Program-made: the position numbers and the translations under genes
Shown: positions 1 to 6,123 of the stretch, piece after piece
Position numbering within the stretch: the stretch's first letter is position 1
Layout: every line of letters starts with the position of its first letter
The notes under the pieces: generated by a model
What the model was told of the DNA's origin: nothing
Database searches by the model: none
The model's input: only the letters and a program-made list of their open reading frames with translations
DNA from: Opitutia bacterium
GTDB lineage: Bacteria > Verrucomicrobiota > Verrucomicrobiia > Opitutales > Opitutaceae
Length of the DNA stretch: 6,356 nucleotides
Assembly: GCA_003157575.1 (NCBI GenBank)
Contig: PMKA01000535.1
Location: forward strand, 22,786-29,141
Direction of reading: 5' to 3'

Positions 1-1
1 C

Positions 2-484
2 TGGCGCGACACCGACGGCCAGGTCGACATCCTTGTCGCAGGCATCGGCACGGGCGGCACGATCACCGGGGTGGGCGAGGTGCTGAAAAGCCGCAAGCCC
101 GGCGTCAAAATCGTCGCGGTCGAGCCGGATTCCTCAGCCGTGCTTTCCGGCGGGCAGCCCGGCCCGCACAAGCTTCAGGGCCTGGGGCCCGGTTTTGTCC
201 CCGCTGTGCTCAATACGAAGGTCTACGACGAGGTCATCCGCGTCAAGGAGGTGGACTCCGCCCCGATTTCGAAACAGGTGATCCGGGAGGACGGGATTCC
301 GGTCGGCATTTCGTCGGGCGCCGCAATCTGGGCCGCGCTCCAGCTCGCCAAAAGGCCGGAGAATCAGGGGAAGCAGATCGTCGTCATCGTCCCTTCGAGC
401 AGCGAGCGCTACCTGTCGACGTGGCTTTTCTCGGACATCAACACCGAGAGCGATTCGATCGACGATCTGATCCCGAAGACGTAG
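2..484 (+). CDS. cysK: Cysteine synthase (O-acetylserine sulfhydrylase), C-terminal part
   Basis: PLP-dependent enzyme that makes L-cysteine from O-acetylserine and sulfide in the cytoplasm. The open frame enters from the left edge (frame starts at base 2), so no start codon is visible; about 160 C-terminal residues are present out of the roughly 310 usual for CysK. Seen: the glycine-rich PLP-phosphate loop [10 protein letters not shown] (bases 38-67), then the fold-type II signatures [31 protein letters not shown] and [13 protein letters not shown]. In the last motif the serine after proline matches the family serine that contacts the PLP pyridine nitrogen; the usual SGERY is here SSERY, a mild change. 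Stop TAG at 482-484. The VLSGGxPGPHK pattern favours CysK over CysM or a short cystathionine beta-synthase. No partner gene is visible. It converges on the glucosidase gene across a repeat-filled gap. Confidence 0.93.
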   Translation, partial: WRDTDGQVDILVAGIGTGGTITGVGEVLKSRKPGVKIVAVEPDSSAVLSGGQPGPHKLQGLGPGFVPAVLNTKVYDEVIRVKEVDSAPISKQVIREDGIPVGISSGAAIWAALQLAKRPENQGKQIVVIVPSSSERYLSTWLFSDINTESDSIDDLIPKT

Positions 485-520
485 TCGGAGCGTGAGGGGC
501 AGTACGCTTCGTTCTTTGGA

Positions 521-574
521 GACGCGACGCCCTCGTCGCGTTTCCGTGAGGCGCACGCGACGGGGCGTCGCGTC
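521..574. repeat. Paired GC-rich palindromic hairpins in inverted orientation
   Basis: Two arms, 521-540 and 556-574, are near-perfect inverted copies of each other, with a single-base length difference and a 15-nt spacer. Each arm is also a perfect 7-bp hairpin by itself: CGCGACG (523-529) with CGTCGCG (534-540), and CGCGACG (556-562) with CGTCGCG (566-572). This double-palindrome layout is that of REP/BIME-type elements. It lies 37 nt past the cysK stop, so it could also slow or end transcription, although no T-tract follows. Family membership needs a genome-wide copy count. Confidence 0.7.
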
Positions 575-649
575 CCCATGAAATATGCGGTTCAGCCCCG
601 TTGTCGTTTCCCCAAGAAGTTCCAAATGACGCAGCCATTGATTGGAATT

Positions 650-724
650 GTAGGAGCCTGCTTGCAGGCGAATTCCGCAACGAACGCAGACACCTCCAAT
701 CCAACGCCTGCAAGCAGGCTCCTA
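650..724. repeat. GTAG-headed REP pair (BIME-like), cysK-glucosidase intergenic
   Basis: A 20-nt sequence at 651-670 recurs as an exact inverted copy at 705-724, separated by 34 nt. Each copy folds alone: GCCTGC (656-661) pairs with GCAGGC (664-669), and the same stem occurs at 706-711 and 714-719. The left copy is preceded by G, giving a GTAG head at 650-653; the right copy reads ATAG on the minus strand. Two REP hairpins head to head form a BIME-type unit. It ends 17 bases before the convergent glucosidase stop codon, a typical REP position between 3' ends, and may protect transcript ends or terminate transcription. Confidence 0.75.
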
Positions 725-741
725 TAATTGCCCGCACGCTC

Positions 742-3249
742 CTACGGCGCCACGCTGTATTTGCCCTGAAGATCGATCGCGGCGGACGAATGCCCGACGA
801 AGACGGTGAACGTCCCGGGCTCCTGCTTCCAGGCGTGGGTCGCCACGTCGAAGAATGACATCGCCCGCGGATCGAGCGTCAGCGTGATGCGCCGGGTCTC
901 CCCGGGCTTCAGCTCGACGCGGGAGAAGCCCTTCAGCTCCTTGACCGGTCGCGGCACGCTTGCGCCGGGATTGCCGAGATAGAGCTGCGCCACCTCCACG
1001 CCTTCGCGCGACCCGGTGTTGGTGACGTCAAATGACACCGTGACGTTCTCGCCGCGTTTCGGCGACTCGGGCGCGAGCGCGAGGTTCTTGAACGCAAACG
1101 TCGTGTAGCCCAGGCCGTGGCCGAAGGGGAACAGCGGTTTCACGCCGTTGTGCTCGTAGCCGCGGTATCCCACGAAGACGCCTTCCTTGAAAACCACGGT
1201 GTTGGCGGGGGCGTTGACATAATAGCTGTCGTGCACCGGGTTGTCGCCCCAGGCGCGCTCGAAGCTGATGGGCAGCCGGCCGGACGGGTTCACGTCGCCG
1301 AGCAGAACGCGGGCGAGTGCGCGTCCGCCTTCCTGGCCGGTGTACCACGCGTGCAGCAACGCCGGGACGCGGTCGATCCACGGGCTGACGTCCGCGGCCC
1401 CGCCGGCGGTGAGGACCACGATGGTCTTCGGGTTGACGGCGCTGACCGCCTCGACCAGCTCGTTCTGGCCGATCCCGAGCTCGAACGAGCGGTCAGACCC
1501 CTCGGTTTCGGTGCCCGGATTGAAACCGACGCAAACGACAACGGCGTCGGCCGTCGCCGCGAGTTTCCGGGCCTGCGGCGTGACGACGTCGTCCGCATCG
1601 ACCACGCCCAGTGCGACGAGTTTCTGGCGCCAGGCGTCGCGCAGCACGGTCTCGAATCTCACCGCATAGGCGCGCCCGGCTTCCATGGGCACCGCCATCC
1701 ACACCGGCGTCTGCCCCTCATGCGGCTCGAGTTCCCGCACGAGGTTGTCGTCGAGGTAAAGCCGCGCGATGTCGTGTCCGGACGAATTGATCTGCCAGAG
1801 ATAGGTCGCGGTTTTTGAGGGGACGTAGAAGCCGGTCCAGCGGATCGACACCGGCCCCGTCATGACCGCCTGCAGGCTTGCGCCGTGCCAGTTGAAACCG
1901 ACGCTGGCGTCATTGTGCTCCTCCGGGGCGCCGGAGAAGTCCGGGCTTGGAAAGTACTCGCCCCGAAGCCCCGGCTGAGTGGCTGCTGCATCGAGCCAGA
2001 ACCGTGTGCCATCGGAGATCTCATCGGGCGTGAGAATCCCGGGATTGTAAAGCACGCGGACCCGGCCGGCGAGCGCTCCGCTTATTCCTTCCAGGGCGCT
2101 GACCGAATTGAAGGGACCCACACCGGCGCTGCCGCCGCCCACGGGCTGGGCCGGGTAGGCGTTGGGACCAAGCACGACGAGGGTCTTGATCGCCGCGGCG
2201 TTCAGCGGCAGCAACTGCCCGTCGTTCTTCAGCAGCACGATGCTCTCCTCGGCTCCCCGCAACGCCGTCTTCCGATCCTCCTCGTTGTAGCGTGGGATGA
2301 TCAGATCCTCCTGCGGACGGTCGAGAAAGCCGAATTCAAGCGCCGTGCGGACGATGCGCCGCACCTTTTCGTCGATCGTCGCAACCGTGACCTTTCCCGC
2401 CTGGATTGCGGGGAGCAGGCTGGCGCGGTTCATGAACTCTCCGCCGGGCATTTCAAGGTCGAGGCCGTTGTTCGCCGCGGCCACCCCGTCGTAGGTGGCC
2501 CACCAGTCGGACATCATGATCCCCCGGAAGCCCCAGTCGCGCCTTGCGACCCCGATGTTCAGGGCGGCGTTCTGGGTCATGTGCTCTCCGTTGACCAGAT
2601 TGTAGGAATCCATGATCGCGCCGACTTTCGCCTCCGTCACCGCCGCCTCGAAAATCGGCAGATAGATCTCGCGCTCGGTGCGCTCGTCGATCTGGGAATT
2701 CACGTTGTGGCGGTCGAATTCCGAATTGTTGCCCATGAAATGCTTCACCGTTGCGATGACGCCCTGGGCCTGCACGCCCTTGATGAAGCCCACCGCGATG
2801 CGGGCGCCGAGGAAGGGATCTTCGCCGTAGTATTCGAAGTTTCTTCCGTTCATCGGCGCGCGGTAGATGTTCACGCCGGGACCGAGCAGAAAATTCACGC
2901 CCTTGGCCCGCGCATCGCGGCCCATGCAGGCGCCGATCTGGCCGGCCATCTGCGGATCCCAGGTCGCGGCAAGCGCGATGCCGGCGGGATAGGCCGTGGA
3001 CGGCCCGAAATTACGCACGCCCATCGGGCCGTCGGCCATCTTGAGGCGCGGCCAGCCCAGCTCATCGAAGCCCCTGATGAAGAACCCGTCCACGCCGCCC
3101 AGAAGGTCGATCTTCTGCTCAAGCGTCATCTTGCCCACGATCGCGTCCACGCGCGTGTCGGCGTCGGGCGCGGTGGGTGTCGGTGTGGCGGCTGCAGTTG
3201 TCAGGGCGGTTAGCATGGCGGGGAGGAACCAAAGTTTGCACAATTGCAT
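742..3249 (-). CDS. Secreted GH3 beta-glucosidase with PA14 domain
   Basis: Glycoside hydrolase family 3 enzyme, likely exported, releasing terminal beta-linked sugars from oligosaccharides or glycosides. I start it at the ATG at 3247-3249 (835 residues) because it opens with K5 and a hydrophobic run, LWFLPAMLTALTTAAA, a plausible signal peptide. A TTG 22 codons upstream (3313-3315) would bury this signal; neither start has a clear Shine-Dalgarno. Domains in this numbering: GH3 N-terminal barrel about 30-300, with MADGP, GEDP, KH (169-170) and the nucleophile motif MMSDW (Asp248); C-terminal alpha/beta domain split by a PA14 insert (about 427-555, starting GLRGEYFPSPDFSG); acid/base motif TEGSDR (Glu583); fibronectin-III-like domain about 735-830. 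All expected catalytic residues are present. PA14 inserts in GH3 shape the substrate pocket toward short substrates. Exact sugar specificity cannot be read here. It is a single-gene unit, divergent from the HutI homologue. Confidence 0.93.
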   Translation of the reverse strand: MQLCKLWFLPAMLTALTTAAATPTPTAPDADTRVDAIVGKMTLEQKIDLLGGVDGFFIRGFDELGWPRLKMADGPMGVRNFGPSTAYPAGIALAATWDPQMAGQIGACMGRDARAKGVNFLLGPGVNIYRAPMNGRNFEYYGEDPFLGARIAVGFIKGVQAQGVIATVKHFMGNNSEFDRHNVNSQIDERTEREIYLPIFEAAVTEAKVGAIMDSYNLVNGEHMTQNAALNIGVARRDWGFRGIMMSDWWATYDGVAAANNGLDLEMPGGEFMNRASLLPAIQAGKVTVATIDEKVRRIVRTALEFGFLDRPQEDLIIPRYNEEDRKTALRGAEESIVLLKNDGQLLPLNAAAIKTLVVLGPNAYPAQPVGGGSAGVGPFNSVSALEGISGALAGRVRVLYNPGILTPDEISDGTRFWLDAAATQPGLRGEYFPSPDFSGAPEEHNDASVGFNWHGASLQAVMTGPVSIRWTGFYVPSKTATYLWQINSSGHDIARLYLDDNLVRELEPHEGQTPVWMAVPMEAGRAYAVRFETVLRDAWRQKLVALGVVDADDVVTPQARKLAATADAVVVCVGFNPGTETEGSDRSFELGIGQNELVEAVSAVNPKTIVVLTAGGAADVSPWIDRVPALLHAWYTGQEGGRALARVLLGDVNPSGRLPISFERAWGDNPVHDSYYVNAPANTVVFKEGVFVGYRGYEHNGVKPLFPFGHGLGYTTFAFKNLALAPESPKRGENVTVSFDVTNTGSREGVEVAQLYLGNPGASVPRPVKELKGFSRVELKPGETRRITLTLDPRAMSFFDVATHAWKQEPGTFTVFVGHSSAAIDLQGKYSVAP

Positions 3250-3533
3250 GAGGTGGGGTGGTGGAACCGGCGATAGGGGAGGAAAACGCCGGGCGGCGGG
3301 GCACTCAATCAACAAATCGGGGCTGGGAGGCTGCTGGAGGCATCTTCCGGTGGCTCCCCGTAGGGTCGCCGCTTGTCGGCGGACCGGGAACCGCTATGGT
3401 CCCGCGCTCAACGGCGCGAACGTTCACCCTCCTGTGTCGGCTGACCCTGCCCTTAACAAAACCCTCACAAATTCCTTTCTTTTCCCGGTGCATCTTGGGA
3501 GAATCGTCCGGAGGCCAAGCCCGGACCCAAAAA
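3250..3533. promoter_or_regulatory. Divergent intergenic region between glucosidase and HutI-like gene
   Basis: About 280 bases that must hold the promoters of both divergent genes. On the plus strand a TTAACA (3453-3458) is a possible -35, but no good -10 follows at 17 nt (TTTCTT), so I do not call a promoter. A GGAGG at 3510-3514 lies 19 nt before the HutI-like ATG, too far for a standard ribosome site. The minus strand shows no convincing Shine-Dalgarno before the glucosidase start. No riboswitch or clear operator palindrome was seen apart from the hairpin repeat at 3360-3403. Confidence 0.35.
3360..3403. repeat. GTAG-headed REP-like hairpin plus adjacent second hairpin
   Basis: A GTAG head (3360-3363) is followed by a stem GGTC-GCCG (3364-3371), a CTTGT loop (3372-3376) and CGGC-(G)-GACC (3377-3385), with one bulged G. 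It has the same frame as the element at 4761-4787 but a different, compensated inner stem. Directly after it, GGGAACC (3386-3392), loop GCTAT and GGTCCC (3398-3403) form a second hairpin with one bulge. It is probably a dispersed REP element that landed in the divergent promoter gap. Confidence 0.65.
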
Positions 3534-4739
3534 ATGCGGCTGCTGATCCGAAACGCCCGAATCCTAACCCTGGCCGGCGGCACACGCCCGCGCCGTGGCG
3601 CCGCATTGCGCGAGCTGGGCGTCATCGAGCACGGCGACGTCCTGGTCGGCGAGGGGAGGATCGAGGCGGTCGGGGCGAAGCTCGACGCGCCGGAGGGCGC
3701 GGAGGTTGTCGATGCGGCCGGCCGTGTGCTGATGCCCGGCTTTGTCGACTGCCACACGCGGGCCTGTTGGGCGGGCGAGAGGCTGGGCGAATGGGAGCAG
3801 ACGTTGCGGGGAGTGCCCCGCCGCGACATCCTGCAGGCCGGCGGCGGCGCGCCGGGGATCGTCCGCGCGGTTCGCGCGGAAACCAGGAAGCAGCTCGCGG
3901 CCCGCCTCAAGCCGCTGCTCGATACGCTGCTGCGCGAGGGCACGACGACCGTCGAGATCAAGAGCGGCTACGGCCTCTCGGTGGCGGAGGAGATGAAGAT
4001 GCTGGAGGCCATTGGGCGCGCGAGCAACGAGTGGCCGGGAACGATCGTGCCGACGGCGCTGTTGGGAGCCGGCTTTGAGGGCAACCTTGAGGAATATGCG
4101 CGGATGGTGGTGAAGGAGATGCTCCCCGAGGTGGCGCGCGTGTTTCCCGACATTGCGGTCGACGCGATCTGCGACCGGGACGCGTGGCCGGTGGACGCCT
4201 GCGTGCGGCTCTTCGAGAAGGCCCGCAAGTATCATCCGATCCGGGTGCAGGCCGACAGGTTCGCTTCGCTCGGCATGATCCCGGAGGCGATCCGGCTCGT
4301 CGCGCGCAGCGTCGACCAGCTTGAAGCGGCGAGCAAGGCCGACCTGCTGCAGCTCGCAGGGTCTCCCGCGATCGGAGTGATCCTCCCGTGCACGGGTTTC
4401 GAGAGCAACCAGCGCTATGCCCGGGCCGGGTTCCTGGTCGACGCCGGCGGGGCCGTGGCGCTGGCGACGGGATGCGGTCCGGAAACGGCGCCGACGCATT
4501 CGATGCCGTTTGCCATCGCACTGGCGGTGCGCCGCTGCGGACTTTCGCCGGCCGAGGCGATAGCTGCCTGCACGGTCAATGCGGCGGCGGTGCTCGACCT
4601 CCGCGACCGCGGCACGATCGAGCCCGGCCAGCGCGCCGACCTGATTCTGCTTCGCCACCGCGACGAGCGCCTGCTTGCGTGGGAGATCGGGGGCAATCCC
4701 GTGGACATGGTGATCTGCGCCGGGCGGAAGGTGACCTGA
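3534..4739 (+). CDS. Imidazolonepropionase (HutI) homologue lacking the metal site; probable pseudoenzyme
   Basis: A 401-residue protein of normal HutI length and fold (amidohydrolase superfamily). True HutI hydrolyses 4-imidazolone-5-propanoate to N-formimino-glutamate in histidine breakdown. HutI-specific landmarks remain: GFVDCHT (69-75), GER (81-83), AGGG (102-105), EIKSGYGL (141-148), FASLG (243-247), a TGF..N..YA segment (287-296), and the C-terminal IEPGQRADLILL and GGNPVDMV. The expected catalytic positions are changed: HxH is H74-T-R76; GAH is GAG (G180); the HADEF motif is QADRF (Q239, R242); ADHL is VDQL (Q262); and ATDFNPG is ATGCGPE (G313). Of the usual metal ligands only His74 remains. 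The frame is intact with high-GC codon use like its neighbours, so it is not a simple decaying pseudogene. ATG at 3534-3536 begins MRLLIRNARIL, the expected beta-sandwich start; upstream in-frame residues have no homology look. No other hut gene is in view. Function is unknown: perhaps binding, regulation or altered chemistry. Confidence 0.85.
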   Translation: MRLLIRNARILTLAGGTRPRRGAALRELGVIEHGDVLVGEGRIEAVGAKLDAPEGAEVVDAAGRVLMPGFVDCHTRACWAGERLGEWEQTLRGVPRRDILQAGGGAPGIVRAVRAETRKQLAARLKPLLDTLLREGTTTVEIKSGYGLSVAEEMKMLEAIGRASNEWPGTIVPTALLGAGFEGNLEEYARMVVKEMLPEVARVFPDIAVDAICDRDAWPVDACVRLFEKARKYHPIRVQADRFASLGMIPEAIRLVARSVDQLEAASKADLLQLAGSPAIGVILPCTGFESNQRYARAGFLVDAGGAVALATGCGPETAPTHSMPFAIALAVRRCGLSPAEAIAACTVNAAAVLDLRDRGTIEPGQRADLILLRHRDERLLAWEIGGNPVDMVICAGRKVT

Positions 4740-4760
4740 GAATTCCGGTCTGGTGGTCGC

Positions 4761-4787
4761 GTAGGGTCGGACCTTGTGTCCGGACCC
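4761..4787. repeat. GTAG-headed REP-like hairpin downstream of HutI-like gene
   Basis: Begins 22 nt after the stop codon. GTAG (4761-4764) leads a stem GGGTC-GGAC (4764-4772), loop CTTGT (4773-4777) and GTCC-(G)-GACCC (4778-4787), again with one bulged G. It is the sister of the element at 3360: head, loop and outer stem are the same, while the inner 4-bp stem differs on both sides so that pairing is kept. It could act as a weak terminator, but no T-run follows. Confidence 0.65.
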
Positions 4788-4800
4788 AAGCGTCGGAAGA

Positions 4801-4877
4801 GGTGATTTTACAGGAGGGAACGGAGCGAACGGAGGCGTCTCGCGCGAAGCCACTGAGCCCACAGAAACCAACGCTGA
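4801..4877. repeat. Purine-rich degenerate tandem stretch, dispersed-repeat-like
   Basis: On the plus strand GGGAACGGA, GCGAACGGA and GGCG follow each other (about 4816-4837), a 9-nt near-tandem unit, leading into CACTGAGCCCACAGAAACC. On the minus strand it reads as CTCCGTTCGCTCCGTTCCC ending in CTGTAAAATC. The pyrimidine-rich stretch at 5966-6010 has a similar style (CTCTGTG-like units ending TTAAGATC). I read both as members of a low-complexity intergenic repeat class rather than coding sequence. This is a pattern-based call without a copy count. Confidence 0.4.
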
Positions 4878-5091
4878 AGACCTGCCTGGCGCCGATCGGA
4901 TAGGTAATGATCGCCCGCGCATGGCGCTCCCGCGTCAGCTCATCGATGGGTTCGAGCGAGAGTATTTCATTCCATTCTGAGAAGGGCACCGGCTCCTCCC
5001 ATGCCGGATTGCCTCCGCCGGTTTTCGTTGATATTTCCGAAGACGCTAAAGCGTTGTTTTCAGAGGTGCCGGTCTGACGTAAATAATTCAT
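4878..5091 (-). pseudogene. Gene remnant, possibly N-terminus of a truncated integron integrase
   Basis: An open frame on the minus strand starts at ATG 5089-5091, preceded by GGAGG (5104-5108, 12-nt spacing), and gives about 70 credible residues: MNYLRQTGTSENNALASSEI, later EEPVPFSEWNEILSLEP and ELTRERHARAIITY. After TY (about 4905) it turns into translation of the repeat-like DNA at 4801-4877. The frame then stays open as far as 4576, through the hairpin repeat and antisense to the HutI-like gene, which is not believable as protein. So the coding part looks truncated at its 3' end. The W..IL....LTRERH.RAIITY pattern resembles the helical N-terminal SAM-like region of tyrosine recombinases. 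Its orientation, diverging from the attC and cassette to the right, is that expected for intI. No catalytic R/H/R/Y box is present, so the integrase identity is only a hypothesis; it may instead be an unrelated orphan fragment. Confidence 0.35.
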
Positions 5092-5141
5092 GGCTAAGTG
5101 ATACCTCCATCTGGGGTCGAGTTGTGAACACGAGGCGATGC

Positions 5142-5580
5142 GATTTCCGGAACCGTGGTTATGTCGCAAGATTCCGCTCGGCGAGAAATCTTTCTCCTCC
5201 TCTTCCTTCACCCAGTTTCAGCGAAGATCGTTTGTCCTGTTCCGATCGAATCGGATCGGGTCCCGCCGGCTGCCAACGTGGGAATTCCAGCTAGACGATA
5301 ATGTCTTAAAATCCTGTCGTGCAGCAGAATCGGACCGACGAACACTCCATAGCCGGCCATGCGGTGTCTCTGAATCCGCCGCATTTTCGCGTCTCTTAGA
5401 ACGAAAGAGACCATCTCACCCGATCGACAAAATGGACGGTTCGGCACCGCGCCAAGCCAGGCGTCCGATTGTAAAAGCTGCAGTTTTTCGTGGGCGCGAT
5501 TTTGCACAGGAAATCCGCCGGTCGACTCGCGACTTGATTTTTAAGACATTTCCTGACAATCAGATCTGGTTCCGGAAATC
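5142..5580. repeat. Nested inverted repeats, possible decayed mobile element
   Basis: Outer pair: GATTTCCGGAACC (5142-5154) and its exact complement GGTTCCGGAAATC (5568-5580), 13 bp. Inner pair: AATGTCTTAAAA (5300-5311) and TTTTAAGACATT (5539-5550), 12 bp exact, with weaker similarity running about 10 nt further inward. The inner pair encloses 251 bp, a size that would suit a MITE or an IS remnant. No target-site duplication is evident and no transposase is encoded between them, so a mobile origin is uncertain. The outer pair contains the palindrome TTCCGGAA, which weakens its significance. Confidence 0.3.
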
Positions 5581-5965
5581 CACGAAGGCTGCTCCAAACT
5601 CCCTCCCCTCATATTTGGATCAGACAACACGCCCTTGCGGCATATTACCCTGTTCGCCGCTCAGAAATGAAACCATCGGTCTGCGTGAAATCGCCGCATC
5701 AAGAAGTCCGATCTCCGTGACCTCCATCGCCCGATGATTTGCCGCGTCCAAAATCTCGAAGAAATCGCAAGCGCCCGGAGAAGGTCGCCGCGAATGCGAG
5801 GGCCGGCGGCTGACGGAGACGCAGAAGCCTCCGTCCCGTCGCTGTTCGCGGCGATTGTACGGGTCGTCACACCCCCGACCAGTTCTATTTTTCCGCCTCG
5901 GGATAGCCGTGGCAGCGACTGCCCGGGCCAGAAATCCCTGCAAATCCCAGCGAGGTCGTACCGGC

Positions 5966-6010
5966 CTCTGTGCTCTCTGCGTTTTCCCTCCGCGACCTCT
6001 GTGTTAAGAT
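5966..6010. repeat. Pyrimidine-rich CTCTGTG-type degenerate repeat
   Basis: A run of loosely heptameric pyrimidine-rich units (CTCTGTG, CTCTCTG, CGTTTTC, CCTCCGC, GACCTCT, GTGTTAA) ending just before the attC. It resembles in style the minus-strand reading of 4801-4877. The octamer GACCTCTG occurs here (5994-6001) and again inside the attC right spacer (6103-6110 region). It is probably a dispersed non-coding repeat; the heptad phase is my own reading and is imperfect. Confidence 0.35.
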
Positions 6011-6020
6011 CGAAAACCTG

Positions 6021-6119
6021 GGCGAACCAGTCGGTGCTGCCGATGTCGGCCTTGAGTACGCTGGCCGCTTGCGTAACCGTCGCTCCGTCGGTCGACCCGG
6101 CAGACCTCTGACGTTAGCC
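6021..6119 (+). other. attC: Integron attC recombination site (99 bp)
   Basis: This site is the substrate of an IntI integrase, recombined as a folded single strand. R'' is GGCGAAC (6021-6027) and R' is GTTAGCC (6113-6119); they are complementary at 6 of 7 positions. L'' CTGCCG (6037-6042) and L' CGGCAG (6098-6103) are fully complementary. The spacers R''-L'' and L'-R' are both 9 nt. The stem continues inward: GTCGGCC (6045-6051) pairs with GGTCGAC (6090-6096) through one G-T wobble, leaving about 38 nt of variable terminal region. The right half closely follows the environmental attC consensus around CTCVRRCGTTAGSC. The crossover point is between G6113 and T6114. The R'' box departs from ideal RYYYAAC at one base, so recombination there may be weakened. 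A gene starts 5 nt after R', as in cassettes. Confidence 0.8.
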
Positions 6120-6123
6120 AATT

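Larger units (their letters stand above)
5092..6020. other. Lower-GC accessory stretch without a convincing gene
   Basis: About 930 bases between the minus-strand remnant and the attC. G+C drops: a hand count of 5521-5580 gives 26 of 60, against 38 of 60 for 4081-4140. Open frames of up to 199 codons occur on both strands, but their translations are rich in Arg/Ser/Pro without motifs, signal peptides or plausible ribosome sites, so I annotate none. Structure that is visible includes two sets of inverted repeats (5142/5568 and 5300/5539), a hairpin GTCTCTT (5391-5397) with AAGAGAC (5405-5411), and a pyrimidine-rich repeat at 5966-6010. I found no second attC, and no attI core (GTTRRRY) apart from the weak GTTAAGA at 6003-6009. 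Confidence 0.5.

Noticed and set aside
1885..3213. 442-codon plus-strand open frame inside the glucosidase gene
   Set aside because: It is antisense to a well-supported GH3 gene; the translation is His/Arg/Gly-rich without motifs, as expected from a shadow frame in high-GC coding DNA.
3258..3533. In-frame 5' extension of the HutI-like gene
   Set aside because: The 92 extra residues run through a REP hairpin and show no homology character; the protein starting at 3534 begins exactly like the family (LLIRNARIL).
4576..4877. Continuation of the minus-strand remnant as a real protein
   Set aside because: This part translates repeat-like DNA, a REP hairpin and the antisense of the HutI-like 3' end, so the open frame is fortuitous.
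3564..4922. 452-codon minus-strand open frame across the HutI-like gene
   Set aside because: Antisense to a gene with clear family motifs; the translation is Arg-rich and shows no recognisable domain.
4946..4955. GGTTCGAG resembling a tRNA T-loop
   Set aside because: No acceptor or anticodon stem can be built around it; it lies inside the minus-strand remnant.
5138..5737. 199-codon plus-strand open frame in the low-GC region
   Set aside because: Ser/Arg/Pro-rich translation, no ribosome site or motif, and it crosses all four arms of the nested inverted repeats.
5620..5943. 107-codon minus-strand open frame with a partly protein-like C-terminal half
   Set aside because: The first half is Arg-rich and there is no credible start or ribosome site; the second half (ILDAANHRAMEVTEIGLLD) is not enough to support a gene.
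6003..6009. GTTAAGA as an attI or second attC core
   Set aside because: The last base breaks GTTRRRY, no paired L/R boxes lie upstream, and it is part of the pyrimidine-rich repeat.
5734..6111. 125-codon plus-strand open frame ending inside the attC
   Set aside because: It runs through the pyrimidine-rich repeat and most of the attC stem; no protein-like features.
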